Source: Litomosoides sigmodontis
Lineage: Eukaryota > Nematoda > Chromadorea > Rhabditida > Onchocercidae
Direction: 5' to 3'
DNA length: 64,000 bases
NCBI GenBank assembly: GCA_963070105.1
Contig: OY718806.1
Span: 9,801,690-9,865,689, forward strand
This document shows, piece after piece, positions 32,170 to 50,394 of this stretch. The translations under genes and the position numbers were made by a program. The notes beneath the pieces were generated by a model. The model saw nothing but the letters and a program-made list of their open reading frames with translations, searched no databases and was not told the DNA's origin. The first letter of the stretch is position 1. Each line of letters opens with the position of its first letter.

Positions 32170-33690
32170 CTGAAACGGATATTCCGGATTGCTGACAAAG
32201 TGACACCTTGCAACATACGGCACATAGCGTCCAGCAACACAAAAGCAAGAAAATCGCGTCGAGACCAACTAACCAGACAACAAAATCTGGAGGATACGAT
32301 CCATCCAAATGAGAAGTGTAATTCGAACTTACCGATTACCGATTTTACGCAAGGGTCAAAATGAAATAATAATATCCCTGTTCTTCATGATCGTTTTAAA
32401 ACATCTTGTCCAAGCTTAGGTATGAATTAGAGTCAAAATTATCAAAGTAAGTCTTTGATTTTGTGCATTAAATTTTATAGGTGATGAACTCACAGATTCA
32501 ATGTTATTCATTATACATAGGCAAAGTTGTAAACTGGCGTTTCAGTAATAAAAAAAAAGTACGTGTCGTGATTAATTAAATGCGGCAAAATTATTATCTC
32601 CGATAATTTAAAATACGTTTTTAAGATATTTGAGGGAAACATATCGAAGACTTTAGGATAAACAATGTTCAAAATGCAGAGGTGATGATTGAGAAAATGC
32701 AGTTTCATTTTCAGTTCATTGTTCGACATTGCAGTTCTTGAAATTTAATATTTGCTAATGTTTTGTATCGTTTGTTTCATTATTCATTTCATGATCTTAG
32801 CAAAACATTTTTCAGCATTAATCACTTAGGTATTGTGTTATGCAAACATTAAATTAGCTTAGTTTTTCAATAATTTTTTATAGCTGCTCGAATGCATATG
32901 CTCATGTCTCTTCTTCTTTTAAAATCTCTTCTTTTCACTAAATGTACTAGCAATCACTGTAATGATTGAATTCATTAAAATTTTGCAACTGTAATTGCAA
33001 TTACTGTAAAAAGCAGTAGCCATCAATATCCGTCTGTGTTTACTGAGTAAGAATTTCTTCATCAAATTGTCATCACATACATACATCCACATACTTTTAA
33101 AAACTTTTTTGTAATTTTTTTACCACAAAAAAATATGGCCATAATTTTTTCGTTAATTTAATTTTGCAAAATGCTCCAGTAAATCCATCGTGTTAAATAT
33201 AATTTATTGTCAAAAAGAAGGAGAAAGAAAAATTAGCTCTTTGCATTAATCTAAATACACTATATTTGGATTAATTAAATTTTCATTCCTTTCATTAACT
33301 GATAAATATGATGATATCAGTAATTTTGATAAGCGAGGATAAAAGAGAAGTAGGAAGGAGAAATTTTCAATGGAATATTTAAGAAAAAAAAAAGGAGGGC
33401 GGTAGCGATGTTATTTTTGCATGATGGATGGTGGGTGTCATTGGATGATATGTTGTTGATGTTGGTGGATGAAGAAGGGGAGAAAGTGCGCGAAGAGAGG
33501 TGAGATGGAAAAAGCAGTGTTTTATTAAAATGAAAGGAGGGAGTTCCAGTGAGTTAGTTATGGATCGAACGTGTAGTTACTGAAAACACTCCCACAACAA
33601 TTCTCATCAAATCATTTAAAAACTTCAATCTTCGCAAGGTTGCTTATCAAATAGATTGTGACATTCAAGAAGGACAGCGGCAACGGCAAA
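32170..33690. other. Divergent 5' region between KIAA0930-type gene and flp-8
   Basis: Both neighbouring genes are transcribed away from this 1.5 kb stretch, so it should hold both promoters. I see AT-rich sequence, a GA/GT-rich purine stretch at 33390-33520, and no exon. Confidence 0.5.
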
Positions 33691-35643
33691 ATGACCTTTC
33701 ATCATCCGTCTGTTTCCAGTGCTTTCGTTCAGGTGCTTCTGGTTATGATTTTGGTTCCGCATATGCTACCGCTACCGTTAGCAGCCCACCTTCCTGCGCA
33801 CGATTCATTGTATGATGTGAGTTCCCCTTTCTTCCACTTCCCTTGTTTCCCTCTTCCTTTTCCTTTCTCTCTTACTCTCTCTTTGTAATAAAATTTCAAC
33901 TTGACATTTTACCGTTTTTTGATTAATAAAATTTAAATAAATTTCACTTGTGATAAATAATTTGGAAAAAAAAACAAACTTATCTCTCAAGTGTATAGAT
34001 TAATTCTTTTCCTTGAAAATTTTCCTTCTATTTCTAATTTCATCTTTTAACTTCAGAGATGTGATGAGGAAAAGCTATTAGGATGTTTTTAAAATGATGT
34101 GAGGATATATTTTATCATGGCTTTTCACCGCTATAAATTAAAACAATTTCAAAAAAAATTAAAGTTGAAAAAGAAGAAATAGGACAAATATGATTACCTA
34201 CAACATTTCTGGAGAGTTAATTAAACACTTCATGAATTTTATTTTGTGCAAGAAAAAATCTTTTAGGATTACTTTCATTTTTTCAATTTTGATTTTTTTT
34301 TAAATTTTACAAAAATGGTTTGTATCGGAAAAGCCATTTGCAGTCAGAATGTGTTAGTTATCGGTGAAATTACTTCAGTTCACATTGATGTTTCGCTCAA
34401 CAATCGATAATGTGTTCTCTTTTTATTGATTTAAGTTATCTTTAAAAAAAAAAAAAAACGCAAATGGTAAACTTACCGTAGCAGCTAGAAATTAGTTGAA
34501 TAAGTGATAACAGATAAAAATGGAACCATGAACGTATTACAATTTGAATTCATTAATTCAACCCTAAAAATCATACTTTTTCGATAAAAAGAAATTTTCA
34601 AAGAAAAAAAAAGTGCGGTAAATCCAGTAGCTTATTTGTCCCAGTAATTTGAACTTTTTTAGGAGCCGCCATTGGTTGACTATAACTTTATGCCATATCC
34701 AGGTATCATTTTCAACATATTAAATGTATTATATACATTTTCATTCATAAATTCTATCATTTTTTAGACAAAAATCATTCCATTTTTTTGCTTCTTTTTT
34801 CTCACCTTTCTCACTTTCGCCCTTCTCTCAATTCGTTTGCTTTTGTTAAATAATTTTGAGTAAAAATTGAGTGGAATATAAATGCCAGGGTTTGTGTGAC
34901 TGAATTGTTTAACTCTGAACATTTTTCAATCAGAGAGAGTTGAAAGCATTCCTCATGCAATTTAGAATTGGCAAAGTTAGATTATAATGCTTTCATACAC
35001 TGGTTAGGTAAGATATTTTGAAATTGATTAGATTAGCTTCAAATGCAGGCGATACGATGATAATTGAATGAATTCTTTTCTTTCATTTTTTTTTCTTTTG
35101 TTTTAGAAAACAGAATGCAAAAAATGGCAAATTTTGCATCATTCAATTGCATAACAATTGAGTAGTTTAATTTGTATTTCAATATTTTTGTGTGATTAAT
35201 GTTAAATTTAAATTAGACTTTAAAATTTTTTAGGGATGAGGATTAATGATGACTTGATGGATGAACCATTTCGAGCTGACAAACGCAAAAACGAATTTAT
35301 CCGTTTCGGAAAAAGAAATCAATTCACCAGGTTGTATGATTTCTTGCAAATCACTTTTCAGATAAGTGCAAGTACTGCAAAATGAAATTTTTATTTCTAC
35401 TGAAACTAGAAATTTACGATTCGTATGTACTAGAACAAAAAAAAAAAACTCAGTACTGTTACGTAAATCATTATATACGTGTAAAAAAAATCACACGCTT
35501 ATAATTGAATTAAATTAAAACTGCAAATTAATAAACGTTTCGGAAGAAAAATTTATGGGTTTAAAATAAATTGTTCTTATACAAATTGTAATTTGTTTTG
35601 CAGATTTAACAAACGAAAAAATGAGTTCATTCGATTTGGTTAA
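33691..35643 (+). CDS. flp-8: FMRFamide-like neuropeptide precursor FLP-8
   Basis: Four exons: 33691-33816, 34663-34702, 35234-35330, 35604-35643; 100 residues. Exon 1 encodes a signal peptide (hydrophobic core VQVLLVMILVPHMLPLPLAA). The propeptide then holds two copies of KNEFIRFG. The first is flanked by KR on both sides (DKR-KNEFIRFG-KR). The second, in exon 4, is preceded by KR and ends the protein: the amidation Gly is directly followed by TAA. KNEFIRFamide is the known peptide AF1, encoded by flp-8 in nematodes. Between the copies lies NQFTRFN, also bounded by KR, which lacks the Gly needed for amidation and is probably a spacer. Product: secreted amidated neuropeptide acting on neurons and muscle through G-protein-coupled receptors. 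The upstream in-frame GTG at 33658 is not used; ATG at 33691 begins the signal peptide. Each exon junction keeps phase. Confidence 0.93.
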
Positions 35644-35644
35644 A

Positions 35645-38600
35645 CGTCCCATCAAATTGAATACACACTTTAATTGGTTCAATCATTTCATGGAATGACA
35701 ACTTTTTTGTACGTGATTTATAGCTTAATATATTATATTTACGTTTAACAGTAAATTTTGTGAAGGCATCACCTGTTTTGCATTGAAACAGCAGCTTTAT
35801 TGATTTCGAGTAATACCTGAAGTTTTCCTATTTTGGAACTCATTGTTACATACCGTGCAAATATCCTTCATCTTCTTTACCGTAACAGCAAATGCAGAAT
35901 TGCGTGCACGTTTGCACGTATACACACATGAACATATGAATGCGCATGTATCCTGCGTGAATCCTTTCACTTGCCGCTTGCGACGAGTGGAATTATTTGT
36001 GAGATTTACACAAGTTAGTGTCAAAATCTGCCGAATGTTCAGATGATTTTTAACAATAATAAATTTGAAATATTATCTTTTTGGAGCATTTAGCTAACGA
36101 GCTAAATGTTAGCTAATTTAAAATGTTAGCTAGTAAATTGCACAATTAATTATCAAGGTTTAATTTAGGAAAAATTCCTCTTTCTATATTTTCCAACCTC
36201 AATAGTAAGCTTCCCTTTTCCGTTTTTTATGATAATTTTATTTCAAAAATGATTTCAATACTTTCCTGTCATTCTTCTCTCACTTTCAAAATATACCATA
36301 GTGGTAGATTTAATAACCTCTAAACTTTTTCTCACTTAAATTGATATGGAAATTTTTTTTGCTACACCTAAAAATTTTACGATTTCCCTTTATCACGATG
36401 TTTGAATAATGCGTGTTAATTAAATAGCGCTCTATTTTTGCTTCATGTAAATTACGCAATTTTTAGGAAATAATTGAGGCGTAAGTTCAATACTGATAAC
36501 AATAGGTCACCCATATGATTCTGTATGTGCGACATTTGGGTAGGAAAATGGAGCAGATCAAAATGAGAAGCTTAACAAATTAATATTCGATAAAATTGAC
36601 TGAAAAAAGTAGGTTATTGGAAAAGTTTAACTTCCTACACCTAATATCGAAAATTTTAGCTTAAAAGCCCTGCTAATATTTGCTCCAATATTTCACCACC
36701 AAGTAGCTGCATGGATTATTCGTTGAAATTTTCATGTTTCAAATATAGTTTTTTGATAGCGAGTAGTTTGATTAGAATTGAAAAGTGATGAAATTAATTT
36801 AAAAAAAGGTACAACTGTTATTTGTCTAAATAGCTGCTTTCTTAATTAAAAAAATGTATTAAAAAAATAATAAAGTTAAGCTGCACAGTCTGAAGATTAG
36901 GATTCACGCCTTTTTTTAATTTTTAAATTTTTTATCGATGAATATTTTCAGCATAGGAACGATTAGTCTCTGCCTCTCATCTCTCGTCACACAAAAAAAA
37001 ACAAGCTTCTATTTGCAGTAAATCGTATTCAGAATGTTTTTGTTTTATTTTACGAAAAAAAATAGATTTATTCTTGCGTCGTTTTCTTGATTAAATTAAA
37101 ATTTATGACTAAATTTCCAAAAAAGTCAAGAAAAAAACATCGATAAAAGGCGACAAATTCAGTTACGACAATGTAAGACATAATTAATTTCACGTAAATG
37201 TGAAAATTGAGTTGTAATTAGAGTGCATTTATCCTTTTTGTTTATCAGACTGTTCAATTTCTATTATGCAAAATAAATTTATTAAAAATTTTTTTTTGAA
37301 AAAAAATAGTGAAATGTCAATGAAAATAGTAGACAAGTAAATATTTCAAACTGTTCTAGTTGCTAAAAGCAACAATTTATTTGAATTAGGAAAAAATTTT
37401 TTGACAACTAAAAAATTAACTCTTTTGGCGGTCAAAATATCAATCAATAATTTTTATTGTCTAGCATATTCCGTAATTTTAGCTTTAGCTAACAGAATGC
37501 GCCCTTATGCTAAACTGTAAAACAAAAAGCAAAAAGAAATGTTAGAAAGAAAAAGTATCAAAAATGGAATAATTTCAATATTTGAAAGATTTCGCACTGC
37601 TTCCTTCTTCGTCAATCGCATTTAGAGGATTTGGAATTAATTTTTAAATTTCTAATGTTTCTTTTTCTTTTTTTCCCTCCATCATCCTATCATTTTCAAC
37701 ATTAAATATTAAAAAAATCATTCCAATTTCATGCATGCATACATGGAAAAGATTATGTTTCAATTTCGCTTCACTAAAGATATTTTTCATTTCAAAAGAG
37801 TAATTCTGATCAAATTATGCAATCCTGCCATTTTGTGATTCAAGGAGAATATTTTAAATCACAAGCAATTTTCATTTATCCATTTCCTGTCAGTGACTCT
37901 TGTTATCGAAAAATAAATTATACGAAATCGAAGATGAATTTACGGTAAATTAAAGCTTAAAAAGTTTTACAGATTTTAGCTTTTTAACAATTACTTCTTT
38001 ATTTTTAAGTGCCTGGAAAACTTTTGAGTTAAATTAGTTTTTTTTTGCCGTCTTTTTAGTTCATTCATTAACTAATAAGAGGAAACAGAGCATTCCTTCT
38101 TACTCTCATATGTTTTGAGCTAATTTTTGCATTCTATTTTCTCAATTTTGCAATTTATGATAGCTCTCTGTTGTAGGAGAAATAGAAGAGTTGAAAGTTA
38201 TGATTTTTTTAATGATTCTAACAGTTTACTTTTATCGTAACTACTTTTAGCATATATTCTTATGCAAGCGAAGAGTGACTGGCAAGCAACTGTAATATTG
38301 TTTGAAGGATGCCACACAAGCTTAATTCAGTTCTGAGAAATTAAAAAATTTTAAATTGACTTATTTAGCCCAAAATAAATACGTGATGCTGCAAGAATTC
38401 ATTGGTAATTTATAATTGCGTTTTGCATCTTAATTGTCCATCAAAATAAAGTTGATCGGAATTTGGCGCTTGAGCAGCGAACAGTTAAGTTTTAAAAAAC
38501 GATTTCTTTCAAATTCCATTTAATTCACATATTACTTTTATTTCTTACAAACAGAATACTAGGAGTGGATAATATAATGAGTAATTTTGTCAGAAATTTA

Positions 38601-39340
38601 ATTTGCAAAAATTGATCTTCTGGAAAAAATTTTACGTAAATTCGATTTTCGCAACTTATTACTCCGATAATATTTAAAATCGTTTCGTTCTTTCTTTTTA
38701 TAAAAAACAGGAAAAAACTGATAAATAATAAAACATGAAGCAATGAAAAGAAAAGGGTCCGAGATATTTACACAGTTTCTTTTTTTTTGAAGAAAAAAGA
38801 GCCTGAGGGGTGATTAATGGTTACAAGTATATTTACAAATATATTAAAATTAAAAGATTACAAATATACTAAAATTAGCATGATAATCCCCACAATTATG
38901 TACACTAATTAGTTTCCTTATTAAAATCTCGTCAAACTTATTGTTATTTGAGAGGAGAGATTATGTTCATAATTGTACGACCGTATAGCATTCCTCAAAA
39001 AGGTGCTGAAATTTGTTTAAATTTCTATTTCACCATGTTGATTTTGATCATTTAATATGAATTTCTCAGAAAACAATTAGTGATTGTTTGATCAAAATCA
39101 CTTGCATCTAAAAACGAAAGCAAAAAAATGCATGAACTAATAGAAAAAAAATTTTGTAAGAAGAAATTGTTAAAATTGAAGAGATGGAAAATTTCCTCTA
39201 TTACAATTATAATTCGACATTAAACCGAATTTTCACTTCATTTTTTGTGTCTTTCAATTGGGATGGTCCTTTTCAAACAATTTTTTTTTTGAAAACAATG
39301 AAATATTTTATTTTCAGAGGGCAAATGTACTGAGAGTAAT
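35645..39340. other. Intergenic region between flp-8 and flp-12
   Basis: AT-rich with many poly-A/T runs. A frame at 35843-36046 has mirrored open frames on both strands but no relatives. Short ATG-hydrophobic stretches near 37034 and 38201 stop quickly and do not join flp-12. The missing flp-12 leader exon may be here or at 39458. Confidence 0.45.
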
Positions 39341-39345
39341 TTAAG

Positions 39346-39418
39346 ATTTCGTCCTAAAAGCCATCCTTTTAATATGCAAACCATTTCGTCCTAAAAGCCA
39401 TCCCTTTAATATGCAAAC
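39346..39418. repeat. Two tandem copies of a 37-bp unit upstream of flp-12
   Basis: Copy 1 is 39346-39382 and copy 2 is 39383-39418; they differ at one position (CCTTTT versus CCCTTT). Each contains TTAATATGCAAAC, which includes the octamer-like core ATGCAAA recognised by POU-homeodomain factors (regulatory role is inference). The repeat lies 40 bases before a possible secretory-leader ATG at 39458 and about 1.1 kb before the first firm flp-12 exon. Confidence 0.85.
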
Positions 39419-39777
39419 TGAAATTTGCGGTAATCCGTTTTCCGCTAACTTTTCCTGATGAACACATTTGTTCCTTTCATAATTTTCATTTTGGCGGTTT
39501 TCTCGCAAAAAATTCGCAAGTTCTTTTTAAACAAAATCAATTAGATGAAAGTTTCGCAGATTATTGACTGAAAGAAGTGAAAATGATGGCGGAAAGGTGA
39601 ACGAATGATTTAATATTCAAAAGATGATAATGATTTGAGTTGAATGGTTCATAGAAAATAAAAAAACAATAAATATGGCCATATTGCAAAAATTAAATGT
39701 GAAGCACAAAGCACCTGCTAATTTTGAATACTTTCATACTTATTATTGGTAATCCATTACTACTGTTACTATTACTA

Positions 39778-40328
<551 letters not shown>

Positions 40329-40510
40329 ATTAGTTATCATTGGCACTATGCGTTTATCCTAATTATTATTATTATTTCTACTGCTGCCATTATCATAATT
40401 ACTACTGCCGTAATTATTATCATTAATCATTATTTGTTAAATTTTGGTTTAAGTTTTTTTTTAATTAAATTTTTTTTTTAGTTTAAAATTTTTTGATAAA
40501 ATTATTACAG

Positions 40511-43500
40511 GAGGTAAGCAACCGCATGAGTTGTTAGAACCGATGGTATGCAACAATGGTGATCGTGAGCTTATTGCAAAAGCAGAAGAACAAGTGCTGA
40601 ACACATTATCACTGCTTGATACTTTAACAGATGGTTTTTCCCTTTTCTTCTCCAGTTTTCCGGATCACTACATCGGAACGTGCCATTTTTTGATTTCGTA
40701 AGATCCAAATCTGTAAAACATATTTATATAAATTTTAATAGTTTTATAAAAAATAAGCATCTCAATCATACGATTATCAACATTTCAATTTTTTTTTCTT
40801 AAATTAAGGAAATAAGATCTGGCAAGTTCATTACAAAGTAAATTTTAATTATTTGAATTTACCATGTTTAATTTAGCGTACTTTTTTATTACGTTATATA
40901 AAGCCTTTACTGATAAATACCTTCGATGAGGTTTAACAAAAAATTAAAAATTATTGAAAATTTCAAGAAGGATGATAGATATTGTTTCATTTTCCACATA
41001 TAATTTTTAACAATTTTCATTTGTAATAATGTGGTAATTATAATTTACTAATTACCTAAGAATTTCGACATAAGTGTTGCTCATGTTGAAAGCATTATTT
41101 CACAATTTTTTTAAATTGTTCGAAATGTAAAATTATTCAATATCAACCATAATGTTGCATTCCGATCATAAATTTGTATAATCTACATAAAATATCAATA
41201 GAAGTTCAGGTTCCTAATTTATAATTTATCAGCTTTTTTTGGGCTCTCTTCTTCTTCTGACTGAAAAAGGACACGTTAATGATCACCCTGTTATTTAAAT
41301 TTTAATAACGACCAAGTAAACGTAGAAGAACTAACACCCCTTAGTCGATATCATTTTATATTATTATTAATTACGTTACAAAATTTGTAGTTCGCGAATC
41401 GCTTTAGAGATTATCGGAATGATGATTCATCTAAAATTACAAAAATCAACATAAAATGGAAATTTTCATCTGTCACCATTTTAAAATGCTACGCTACGCC
41501 AACATTGACAAACATCAAATTATAAAACAAATTGTAAAAGAAAAACCAAAATTAAATGTTTGTCATGAAATTGGATGAAAAAAAAGAAAAGAAAGAAACC
41601 AGAAAAAGTTTTAATTAAACTTTTTTGCTTTTTTCATGGAAAATTTTTAAATTTTCTTATGCAAAATACCAAACTATAATTATTTGATCGAAAATAAAGA
41701 AAAAGAAGAACTTTAGCAGAAAATTTAACAGTTTTTCATGTTTCACTGCGAAATTTTAACGAACACTTCACAACTCATTCACCAAAACATTTCTCGTTCC
41801 TTTTCCCTACGATAACTACTATTTTGAATGAGAAGAAAAAAGATCACCAATTCACATCTGGTTATTGTATCAAATTTGTGAAATTCTCATTCTTGTTAAA
41901 TTCAAAAAGTAAAATTTCTAAACTATCCACTTAAGAAAATGTTGTGAAGTGCAGATGAACTCAATAGAATCGGAAGCGCTTGAAATTTCGAAAATTTAAA
42001 TTTGTTATTTTTTAGCAAATTTGACGATTGTGCATTGGTATTAAATACTTAAGAACTGCGTATCAGCATGGAAATGGACTCAGTAACTAATTAATAAACA
42101 ACAAATAAATTAAAAATTTAAGTCGAAGGAAATTTCAATTTCAAACAATGCTCATTTTTCTTTTGTTTTCTTTTTCTTTTCTTTTATAAATGGATGGCAC
42201 ATTGTTTATTTACTTATCAAAGCAGTGCCTATTATGTCACTTAAATTTTGCTTCATAGTTTTCGAAAGTTTTGGGTAATACACCTGCAGTTTCAGAAGTT
42301 TCAGACTGTATTCTTAAAGTTGAAAAGGCTTATGCTCTCGAATTTTAAATAATTCCAAAGGACCTGTCTAAAAGATTATTACACAAAATAAATCTACAAA
42401 GATGACAGTAAATTGCATATTCATCCAATGTCCAAAATAGTCTTCATATCTTTTCCAAGAACAATGAATATTATTTCAAACATATTTATGCTCCGTAAAA
42501 TTCTGGAAATGGAAGATAAAAACTTCATAAAATTTATTATTGATATTTTAAATTAGTTAACTAATTCGTATATTTTCTTACATCGATTTATTATGAAGAT
42601 TAAGGTGCAGTGAAATACACGTAAGCTGCGATTTATTGTATCATAGTGTTCGTTTATTGATCAGCCGTGCACAATTACTGTAATTATCTTTGTTTTTCTC
42701 TTTCTTTCTTCTCTTTGTCCCCTCTCTCTCTTTCTCTCTCTCTCGTCCTCTCCCTATCACTTTTTTACACACACTTTTGAAAATTGTTTTAAAAAATGGC
42801 TAAAATTTATATATTTTAGCATTTATTACTTTCATCAAACGATCCTTCTAATCAAGTGGAACAGCTAAACTAAGTGAAACTAATTTATTTAAAATTTACC
42901 TCTTTAAATTTTGTTATAAATCTAAAGAACATTTAACCAATAATTTTATCACATCGAAAATCACATTGTAACATACAATTTAACATACAATTTTTAAGAA
43001 TTTATCAAAATTAGGCGAGTGTCACTGTCTCATTTTCTTTTTCCGCTTAATATGTAAACTGCCTAGCACTCTCTATCTCTAAATATAAATTCTAAAAAAT
43101 CTCAAATATAAATTTCCAGGCATTTTAAAATTTATTAACGAGTCTTCTGCATGTTAATTAAATGTCACTTTAATGATGCACTTTTAAGAAAGACAAATGA
43201 TGACACTTGCGAACGGTAGCGACCCGTTGCGACTACACCGAAAGAACTTTTTTTTCGTACTTAGCAAAAGCGACGTAGTTAGCACAGAAATTGCTAGGGA
43301 CCTATAATTTATATTTTGTTCTTTGGCGCATCTTTTGCTTCTGCTTTGCGAGAATATTTAGTTGAGGTTAATTTCATCTTCAATAAAATGAACAACCATT
43401 CCTATTCCTTTAAGAAAAGAAGAAATTATTCAACAAGTTGAAATCTAAAGAAATATTTCGTCTAAATTGAATTATTCAAAATATATAAACGCAAACCGCA

Positions 43501-43642
43501 TGTAATTGTTGATGAAATAAGAATCCAAATCTTGTGATAACTATTTAACCCTATTTCTTTCGCATACTTTGTAGATTTGAATCAATTCCGAATGGAAAAA
43601 AAACGTAACAAATTTGAATTTATACGTTTTGGTCGCCGATAA
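40511..43642 (+). CDS. flp-12: FMRFamide-like neuropeptide precursor FLP-12 (3' exons; 5' end not resolved)
   Basis: Two exons are firm: 40511-40633 and 43575-43642, joined in phase (Asp codon split). They encode an acidic, helical propeptide ending LLDTLTDDLNQFRMEKK, then RNKFEFIRFG, then RR and TAA. RNKFEFIRFamide is the single peptide of nematode flp-12; the KK and RR sites and the amidation Gly are all present. The exon with the signal peptide must lie upstream and leave one base of a codon. A possible secretory leader exists at 39458 (MNTFVPFIIFILAVFSQ), but its nearest donor is out of phase, so another small exon or another leader is needed. The 0.55 kb ATT tract (39780-40328) lies directly before exon 40511. 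The gene is in the same orientation as flp-8, about 5 kb downstream of it. Confidence 0.85.
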
Positions 43643-43644
43643 CA

Positions 43645-44975
43645 ATATCTGCTTCGGTTCGACGTGTCTTACGTGATAGAACTATATTGTGGAAGTTCAA
43701 TTGCGCATAAAAATGTTGACACTATGCGTAACATTATACTTAGATGACATTGCACCTGATGATAATCAAGAGATTTATTTACAAATATATTGAAGATAAT
43801 TTCCCATACAAATACTTCCATCATTCCCGAGAATGTCCGAGAAGGATCAAACATCCTGCAACACACCGAATAGCACCTTTCTTGGACACAACGTATCAGA
43901 TGTCTTCCAGTAGTAGTATGACACTTCTAAAAGTGTCACTCTTATAGGACTACACTTCCGGTGTATACTTTTCAGCACGACGAACTGGCATTCAATTAAG
44001 GTTTATTGGCAATACAACAAAAATTATTCACATCGTTTACCTAAATATCATTCGAAATAGCCAACGTATTACGGTAATTTACCGTACACTACTTATAATA
44101 AAAGATTAGGAGGGAAGGAAATTTTCAAGCATTTGGTACAAATAAATTATGCATCAAAATAAAATCCATAAATCATTTGTTGAAAATAAAACTTGTAAGT
44201 GATTCTAACATTGAGGAAACGATAAATTTCGATGCATTATAGCAAGCAGTAACATCATGATGAACATATTTTTAAGTTTATCCACACTCCTTCAGCAACT
44301 CTATTGCTTAATTTTAATTCCTTTTTTTTCACGCATATTTAAATATTTATGTAATCGATAACGTAGCATTGTTCAAAAAAAAATTCTTCAAATACAATAT
44401 CGTGCCCATTTGTTTGCTATAACGCACGGTCAAACTAACACTGATTACAATTCATTTTAAAACACATAAATGTCAAATAATTAATTCGAAAAAAAAAAGC
44501 GAAATTAATTTTTCTCATTGTTTTGAAGTGACATTTCCTTTCGAAATACGGGAAATGCAATGAATAGACATGCATGAGAGTGTCAGAATGTTTTACAGCA
44601 ATAATTGCCGCTTACATAATGTCTCAAAACATTTGCTCAATTTTGCAAAAATTGAAATTTGTCTATCAACATGGGTGCAGGTGAAATGAGTTGTTCGTAA
44701 TGCATCATTACTTATACAACAAATCTGCTTCCCCCCAACACAATGCATTATGTGACAGTGATAATTATGATAATAATTGCAGTGATAACGTTGTTGATCA
44801 TTGCCGATAACGCGGTATTGGTGACAAGGAAGTGGGGAAGGCTTAAGCTGTGGTAAGAATACCGAAAGGAGTTAGTACCACTCCTCCTTCTCTTCCCTTA
44901 AGACAACTGAACTGTCTGAGCGTTTCGCGTCTTCTACAGCTAATCAATGTATGCATAATAAAATATGCACGTCAC

Positions 44976-45013
<38 letters not shown>

Positions 45014-45120
45014 CAAGACGGACGACTATATTAGCATTCATGTACCTGGCGCTATTGTCCACCAAGCATTCCGTAGTCGGTAATAAGCTTATTGTTTGCA
45101 TTTGCAGGAGGAAGAAGAGT
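43645..45120. other. Intergenic region between flp-12 and the DSL gene
   Basis: Non-coding apart from the GT microsatellite; a TTTGCAG acceptor at 45101-45107 probably marks the 5' end of the DSL mRNA. The frames at 43669-43947 occur on both strands and have no recognised relatives. Confidence 0.5.
44978..45013. repeat. (GT)n microsatellite upstream of the DSL gene
   Basis: About 18 GT units, 111 bases before the proposed ATG of the DSL ligand, in the putative outron or promoter. Confidence 0.9.
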
Positions 45121-45123
45121 GTG

Positions 45124-50391
<5,268 letters not shown>

Positions 50392-50394
50392 ATG

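Noticed and set aside
39458..39541. Secretory leader MNTFVPFIIFILAVFSQ as exon 1 of flp-12
   Set aside because: It is attractive, but its available donor leaves two bases while the next firm exon needs one; it was kept only as a candidate.
44965..45123. Val-Cys-rich N-terminal extension of the DSL protein
   Set aside because: It reads a GT microsatellite; the in-frame ATG at 45124 lies after an acceptor and starts a proper leader.
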